Source of the DNA: Dipteronia dyeriana
Taxonomy: Eukaryota; Streptophyta; Magnoliopsida; Sapindales; Sapindaceae
NCBI GenBank assembly: GCA_032871835.1
Contig: CM065297.1
Coordinates: 25,119,598-25,183,597, forward strand
Length of the DNA stretch: 64,000 nucleotides
Direction: 5' to 3'
In this document: positions 58,535-64,000 of the stretch, in pieces
How positions within the stretch are numbered: position 1 is the first letter of the stretch
How the letters are laid out: each line of letters begins with the position of its first letter
Notes under the pieces: generated by a model
The model's input: the letters and a program-made list of their open reading frames with translations, nothing else
Told to the model about the DNA's origin: nothing
The model's database searches: none
Translations under genes and position numbers: made by a program

Positions 58535-58651
58535 CAATACATCTATTCTTCAAAATATATGTCTTCATCGACTTGTTATAGAATGCATTCCGAACATGTT
58601 GATGAACAAACCACAAACGATTAATAAATTTAAAGGACATGATATATATAT

Positions 58652-59828
58652 ATGGTCGGAGGAAAGTGGGGTCGGTGGGGGCCATGGCCCCCACAACTTA
58701 AAAAAAAATTACAAATTTTAAGTAAAATTCCTTTATAAAATAATATATTGTAATATTATATATTCAATTAGCTATATATTTCACTGTCAGTCATGTTTTT
58801 TACAGCATCAGTTAATCTTATTTGTTTTTTAACGATAAATGTTTAATCTTGTTACTTTATATTTAAAAATATTATTGTTATAAATTATAAGGAAAAACCT
58901 ACTTATATCTAATTTTATGTTTTTATATTTTACATATAAAAGAAAGAAAATATATTGCTTTTGGATTTGATTTCCTATACATCATCAATTAGTCTATCAT
59001 ATATATACTTCTTTTTCTATTTTTCTTTTTTAGTCTTTCCCTTAAACAATTTTATTCTTTGTACTGCAAATAAATTCTTCTCATTCTACCGTTCATCTAT
59101 CCAAATAATTTCAGTTACAAGATTACAAATTAATAAATATTTTAGGTTTATTTTTCAGTTTTGTATTTGTTATTTTCTTAGGTTATTAATATGATTTTGC
59201 TATATTTATTGTATTGGTTTATTATTTAAACGTTTATTTTTTAAAATTATTTCGATTTTATTATAAGCTAATTTTGTTTAGCCCTCAGAGGCGTAGCTTA
59301 GATGGCAAATGGGCATAGGGCTTGGGTAAGTGACTCTCAAGTATGCGGCTTGAATCATACAAATTGCGAAAAACTTCAAAAAAAATATCTCGTATAAATA
59401 GATAAATAAATAGATACGATAAAAAAAAAAGTTAATGTTGTTTGACATATTAAGACCTCAAAAGCTTGTTCATCTTCGTCAACATCTAGAAGATGACTTT
59501 TTTACAAACTCTTTAATCTTGTATATTGAAAGGAATATCATATTGAAACTTTTTTTTTTCTTGATGCATAAATCACATTAAAACTTAGTATAGATTTGAT
59601 TGATTTTGGAGATTTAAAAGAGTAATCAGTTCATTTTGATTCATAAAACCGGTATATATTTGATTTATTAATTAATTTGTTGTATCATTATATATGGGAC
59701 TAGATGCTATTACATTTGATTTTTTCAATAACTAGTACTTTAAATTTTAATATATTTGTCATGCGTTAATTTGAATATGTGTTTTTGTCTTGCCCTCCCC
59801 CAAAACCGAAATCCTGGCTTCGCCCTTA
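58652..59828. mobile_element. Degenerate hAT-like terminal-repeat element in a TA-rich site
   Basis: The left end ATGGTCGGAGGAAAG..GGGTCGGTGGGGGCCATGGCCCCCAC and the right end (other strand) AAGGGCGAAGCCAGGATTTCGG resemble the ends of a widespread plant hAT group. Both ends abut TATATATA, which could be an 8-bp duplication but also a simple repeat. No transposase is seen; ORFs inside are AT-rich noise. Confidence 0.45.
59286..59420 (+). mobile_element. SINE-like sequence with tRNA-type A and B boxes
   Basis: TAGCTTAGATGG at 59294-59305 fits a polymerase III A box and GGCTTGAATCA at 59347-59357 fits a degraded B box at a suitable distance. An A-rich tail follows, with AAATAGATAAATAAATAG up to about 59430. 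It could be an old SINE inserted in the surrounding hAT-like element. Box matches are by eye. Confidence 0.4.
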
Positions 59829-59829
59829 T

Positions 59830-60500
59830 ATATATATATAACAGTGGTCATTTGATCTAAATCTGTTTTAAAAGAAATTTAATAAATTCTTGAATATCTT
59901 TTTAAAAAGGAACTGATTCAAAACGTTTCATATATATAAACTTGTTATCAAAATAATATTACTGAAACATGATAAATAAATAACAATGAAACAGGAAACA
60001 GTGAATATACATTATATTAGTAATTCTAAATTTTAAAAATAAAATGTAGTACACCACCAATGAATTTACTTAACATAAACACATTTGAAAACGTAATAAG
60101 TTATTAATAAGTTTACTTACCTCCAACCCTATAAGAATTTAGCTCAACATCTAAACACCAAAAATCACACGAACCCTCTGCCAAAAAACTACAGTCGATT
60201 CCCTTAATATTTTAAGGAGACTGATCTTCTGTATAAGGTGCATATATAAAACAAGAGTATTCAAAACCCTAACTCATTAAGGAATCACTCTAGAATGGAA
60301 ACTCCATTTATTAAGATTTAAATCTGTCTCCATTTGCTATTATCCCATGCAAGATTTTTGTTTTGACTAACTAATATAGAAAGAATTTATTTCTCTCTTG
60401 ATTTAATTCTGTTTGAAAAATACAGCTATTACATTCAAAATCTAAACTTGTCATGAAAAAACGCGCAACACTAGAGATATTTTATCTTCTGGTACTCTTA
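59830..60500. other. AT-rich stretch without recognised genes
   Basis: Nothing coding or repetitive that I can name. Confidence 0.4.
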
Positions 60501-61273
60501 AAAAATCTCCAATGCAAATATGAATTTTTGAGTTTCTAAACGATGATAATATGAATTTTTATTCGGTATGGATCCACTTTGGTAAAGAAATTAGAGAAAT
60601 GTATATTCTCATCTCCAATCCAACTATCTAATGAGTAATATGCCTCAACTTTGAACCAATCATCATAAAACATTTGTCACACACTCTCCTAATTAATTTG
60701 ATAGGAAAGATAAAAGAAGTTTTAGTGTGTCTTGCACACCAACTATTCAATTAAATTCTCAGATTAAAAAAATTAAGAATTTGTTTAAGTAAAGTATTTA
60801 AATGAACTTGTTTCACGTGTACGAAACTAGTGTATTTGTAAAATAATACTAGTTAGTTTCACGTGTATGAAATCGGTGAATATGTGATATTGACTTCATT
60901 AAATAATATGTAAATTAAAATATTTATTTTAAAGATTTGATAGTGAGTTTTATATATATATATATATATCCACCATATGACCAATCACCATATAATATTT
61001 ATCTCAATCTCTCTTCTCATTTATTTTACCATTAATATCATTGGTGGTAAATGGAAATGGTTAAAATCATAGTCAGCGTTTCTAGGAGAGTTTCTAAACC
61101 GAGAAACTCACCTCCGTAATCTCTAAAAAAAATTATGTCGCATCACTTCTATATTAGAGTTAGATAATTGCATTGGAGAAGTTTTTTCTACCTCATTATC
61201 TATTTATCTTATCTTTCTATCTTATGTGGTACTAAATTTTGTCCAAATACATAATAGCATTGGAGATGCTTTT
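60501..61273. mobile_element. MITE-like element with CTCCAATGC inverted ends
   Basis: The left end AAAAATCTCCAATGCAAATATG and the right end (other strand) AAAGCATCTCCAATGCTATTATG are inverted. TTA on both outer sides could be a 3-bp duplication, as in PIF/Harbinger MITEs. Inside are a diverged 26-bp direct repeat around GTTTCACGTGTA (60806 and 60858) and a short TA run (about 60953-60970). No ORF. Confidence 0.5.
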
Positions 61274-61471
61274 ATGTATTAAAAAAAAAAACTTACCTCT
61301 ATATTGTTAAGGTAAAAGTTGATCAAAGTCGGAAGTGCTCTGATTCCAAAATGCAATTCCCCTTCCACATGTAAATTCTCATATCGAACTTCTATCTATA
61401 TCTGGTTTTTTCTGAGGTTTATTTGGCATATTATCGTTTGTGATGCTCTTTTCGTCCAGACCAATCCGATT
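61274..61471. other. Short spacer, nothing recognised
   Basis: AT-rich sequence between the MITE and a short coding-like segment. A few bases suggest an old copia primer-site-like GCTCTGATTCCAAAATG near 61337, too weak to call. Confidence 0.3.
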
Positions 61472-61770
61472 TTATCTAAAAACAATTCTTGATCGAAAAT
61501 CAGAGTAAATAAAAACTGAGAAAAATATATGATTTGTCGATTCTGTGTCAAAGTCTCCTAAGAAACTTCTTACTATCTTCTTCAAACTCTCCTTCAACTG
61601 CTTCTTGTATTTCATGCTCCAATTGGTGACATCAACTTCACCTTGAACAACTTTTCCATTATCAGGAACGTGTTTTAACACTCTTTTCTTTAACTTGTCA
61701 TACTTCAGCAGCCGTTTGATGGCAGCCGTCCGTAGCGCCTCATCGTATTTTTCATCGATTTCTAGTAAAG
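61472..61770 (-). CDS. Unassigned short coding-like segment, possible exon or gene fragment
   Basis: An open frame on the minus strand, about 95 codons from a stop at ~61765. It is rich in Lys, Glu and Leu (IKRLLKYDKLKKRVL, then KYKKQLKESLKKIVRSFL) with a more balanced codon composition than nearby AT noise. The first in-frame Met is only at 61681. The sequence CTTTACTAG just upstream of the frame could be a splice acceptor, and ACTATATAAAATC (minus strand, about 61842) could be a TATA box. I do not recognise the family. It may be a host gene remnant or chance. Confidence 0.25.
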
Positions 61771-62273
61771 AATTTCATTGATTTCTCAATACAAAAATGT
61801 TGTTTGATAACAATTCGATGAAAATGAAGATTTTATATAGTAGATTTTGACTGTAGCGAGAGAATGTATGGAGAGAGAGAGAGAATAAAGAGGTATGCTA
61901 GGTTGAAGAAAAGGTAAAGAAAGGTATCAATGTAATTGGATGGTTATTTGGTGAAAAGAAATTAATATGAATAGTTAAAAACAATAATTTTATGGGAAAA
62001 TAATAAAAACAAAAATCAATAGTTTAAATGCATCATTTTTGGCAATTTTCAAAAAAAAAAATTCAAATTGTTTTCTTCATTTTTATGTTCTTTCGCAATT
62101 TTTTAATTCCTCCCTCCCATCGATTCTTCTTTTTTGTTTCAAAACTAACAAAGAGAGAGAAAATCGTATTTCCTCTGTAATTTTCTTGAGAGAATTTTAG
62201 TTTTCATTGAGAAAAAGAGACTAAAAAAAGTTATTTTTCTTTAGAGAAAGTGAAGGAAAAAAAAGAAAATGAA
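61771..62273. other. Spacer with GA-rich tract
   Basis: Contains (GA)n at about 61879-61895 and pyrimidine- and purine-rich stretches. No gene recognised. Confidence 0.35.
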
Positions 62274-62760
62274 TATTAGGTTTTGGTTTATATTCAAGTG
62301 ACCCTAATGAGAACCGAACAAGACTCAACTGACGTAAAACTTCTTAGAGATCTAGGAAATGATTGAAAGTTGGAGATGGTGTTTGAGGGAGGTGTGAAGA
62401 CTTTGAAGAATTCAAAAGACTGAAGGGCGATGTCCCTAACGTTGTACATCAAACAACGGTCTAGGGAGCGATGTGCCTTAGAGATAACAGTGTTGTTCCT
62501 TGCGATGTGCAATGCACAGTGGCAATGACAACGACACTATTCCAGTGTGAGAGAGAGAATCATGGAGTATATGGTTGTAACAATTTATCATACAGTGAAA
62601 CTTTTTTTGTCGTCCTGACGGCCCATGATTTTTTTCCTTTGATTTTGAGTTTCCAAGTGTATCTTATGTTGTGTGATTGTTTATTTTCTCACATCTTATT
62701 TTTCTTCTATAGTCGTTAATTGCTATGAGTTACGGGTGAATATCAGGCATGTCGTTTAAC
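62274..62760 (+). repeat. Left LTR of element H
   Basis: Begins TATTAGG and ends next to the primer site at about 62760. The last ~240 bp have no visible match in the right LTR. Confidence 0.5.
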
Positions 62761-63438
62761 GGGTATCAGAGCCATGGTTGGTGATGGCGGTGTCCAGCCT
62801 TTACAGGAGATCGTATGGAGGACTTGGGGGCATTGGGATGATGATTCATGGTTTCCTTGTCTGGGTTTAGCAAAAGGAGATACATCTTGAAAGCAGTTTC
62901 GAACTCAGTAGAGTTTGATGAAAGGAAGAATATTGATGAGGAGAAGTTTGGCTAGTGAAGGAAAATATGAGTCATGGAGGGTTACACAAAGTGATTAAAA
63001 AAAACTCATAAATGCTCAAAGTCTCTTGTGTGGTGTGAAGCTTATCCGACAAAGTACTCATCATACTAACAACAAGTATTTCTCTAGATTGGATGATGTA
63101 AGGACATGTTTATCCTTTTGGCATGTTTCTCTTCTAGCTATGGAGAAGATATGTTGCTGCTAGTGGTCCACAAGGTTTGTACATAGGCATCAGTCAGAAT
63201 GTGATGCAAGGTGTATGGGTGGACTAGGATGTCGATGGCTGACGAACTCCTTAGTAATGACATAAGGATTTACACCATAACTTTAGTAGATTATTTCAAT
63301 ATGGTTGCAGAACAAGATGAAATCTTAGGATGGTTCGTTCCTATATGGATATACCTCATGGTAGTGTATGGTGATTCTTGGTATGAAGAGTCGTGGTTGT
63401 GGACAAAGGTCTTTAGAATTCAAGCCTAAGGGGAGAAT
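62761..63438 (+). other. Internal region of element H, no recognised protein
   Basis: Primer site at the left, purine tract at the right. One 72-codon frame (63211-63429) ends nine bases before the LTR; it is acidic and aromatic (YFNMVAEQDEILGWFVP) but matches nothing I know and may be chance. Translated pieces near 62940 (EKYESWRVTQ-like) hint at decayed gag but are too weak to call. Confidence 0.45.
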
Positions 63439-63922
63439 TGTTAGGTTTTAGCTCGTATTCTTAAGTGCACCCAATGAGAACCAAATGAGGCTCAACTGAT
63501 GTAAGACTTCTTGGAGACATGGGAAATGTTTGGAAGTTAGATATGGTGTTTGATAGAGGTGTCAATACCTTGAAGAATTGAAAAGCTGAAAGGCGATGTC
63601 CCTAACGCTGTGCATTAGACAACGGTCTATGGAGCACTATGCCTTAGAGACATCAACGATGAGCCTTGCATGGGACATCGATCCTATTCCAATAAAAAAA
63701 TAATGTCAATTGTGTATGGGTTTGACAGCGGTGAGGACAACGGTTCAAAAGCGTTGTCCATTGCATTGTGGGTTTGGCAGTGGTACGATGGCTAGACAAC
63801 GATTTCGTGTTCATTTTAGCATATGGATCATGGTTTTCTGAGCAATGTAATTTAAGGTGATTTGTAACGGTTTAGGAAGTTGGTGCGCAACCATAACCCA
63901 AATCATAGTCAATCATAAGCAT
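63439..63922 (+). repeat. Right LTR of element H (end uncertain)
   Basis: Starts TGTTAGGTTTTAG after the purine tract. If it is as long as the left LTR it ends near 63922, but no clear CA end could be fixed. It contains several near-copies of a GACAACG word. Confidence 0.45.
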
Positions 63923-64000
63923 GCATGTAACGGGATTTCCTAGCAGAAAAGGAAGTAATTTGTTTCTAGAAGTTATTGTGCTTGAAGGAAAATGATTTCT

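Larger units (their letters stand above)
62274..64000 (+). mobile_element. Element H: short LTR retrotransposon without pol (TRIM-like), right end beyond window or near its edge
   Basis: The sequence from 62274 (TATTAGGTTTTGG, probably TG decayed to TA) is repeated at 63439 (TGTTAGGTTTTAG). About 240 bp after each start match clearly, with GTCCCTAACG and ACAACGGTCTA words. A primer site GGTATCAGAGCCATGG lies at about 62762-62777 and a purine tract AAGGGGAGAA at 63428-63437 directly before the second LTR. The interior is only about 680 bp with no gag or pol domain I recognise. The two LTRs stop matching after ~240 bp, so one has been altered. Confidence 0.6.

Noticed and set aside
59000..61000. 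A host gene in the AT-rich right part
   Set aside because: No frame with domain-like content, no convincing exon series; the longest frames are low-complexity Phe/Ile/Ser.

Overview
This is a stretch of AT-rich plant nuclear DNA, most likely from a flowering plant, built almost entirely of nested transposable elements. The plant signals are Ty1/copia elements primed by initiator tRNA-Met, Tat-type Ty3/gypsy pol with a duplicated RNase H, Sirevirus-type copia elements with very long LTRs and many polypurine tracts, and hAT elements with perfect 8-bp target duplications. I see no confident host gene, rRNA, tRNA or CRISPR array. Nearly all coding regions are pseudogenes with stops and frameshifts; the only long clean reading frame inside a recognised element is a 352-codon accessory ORF at 11858-12916 (-).

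Left half (1-33272). The oldest layer is a Tat-like gypsy element: gag remnant at 1-761, then RT, RNase H, integrase, an antisense ORF and the 3' LTR at 25011-33272. Between the two parts lie two copies of one copia family facing each other: A (762 to about 7357, +) and B (about 7358 to 25010, -). Each keeps its 5' LTR, leader, gag and integrase, but the 3' halves of both copies and the gypsy segment between gag and RT are gone. B was then hit twice. A gag-bearing, pol-less Sirevirus derivative (C, 8780-19336, TSD CTAGG) sits in its interior, and a Sirevirus solo LTR (F, 22026-24774, TSD AGTTG) sits in its LTR.

Middle (33273-54150). After a low-information stretch come a non-autonomous hAT element (35105-36099, TSD TAGCCATA) and a degraded autonomous hAT (36700-39769, TSD TAATGATG). 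A decayed copia element E (about 39778-53843, +) follows, split by a pol-bearing Sirevirus (D, 40984-51086, -). D lacks the N-terminal half of gag that C retains, while C lacks the pol that D retains. A tandem array of ~44-bp units follows the LTR of E.

Right part (54150-64000). A larger hAT with a nearly recognisable transposase (G, 54457-58526, TSD GTTTAAAA) is followed by a degenerate hAT-like element holding a SINE-like insert, a MITE, an unassigned short coding-like segment, and a short LTR element without pol (H, 62274 to beyond the window).

The most interesting signal is in the five Sirevirus-group LTR copies (C x2, D x2, F). They share three RNA/DNA-structure modules whose stems appear to change in a compensated way between families: a hairpin whose loop holds a homopolymer G run, a tandem array of alternating mini-hairpins, and a three-palindrome block next to the TATA box. 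All comparisons were made by eye; no alignment or database search was run.
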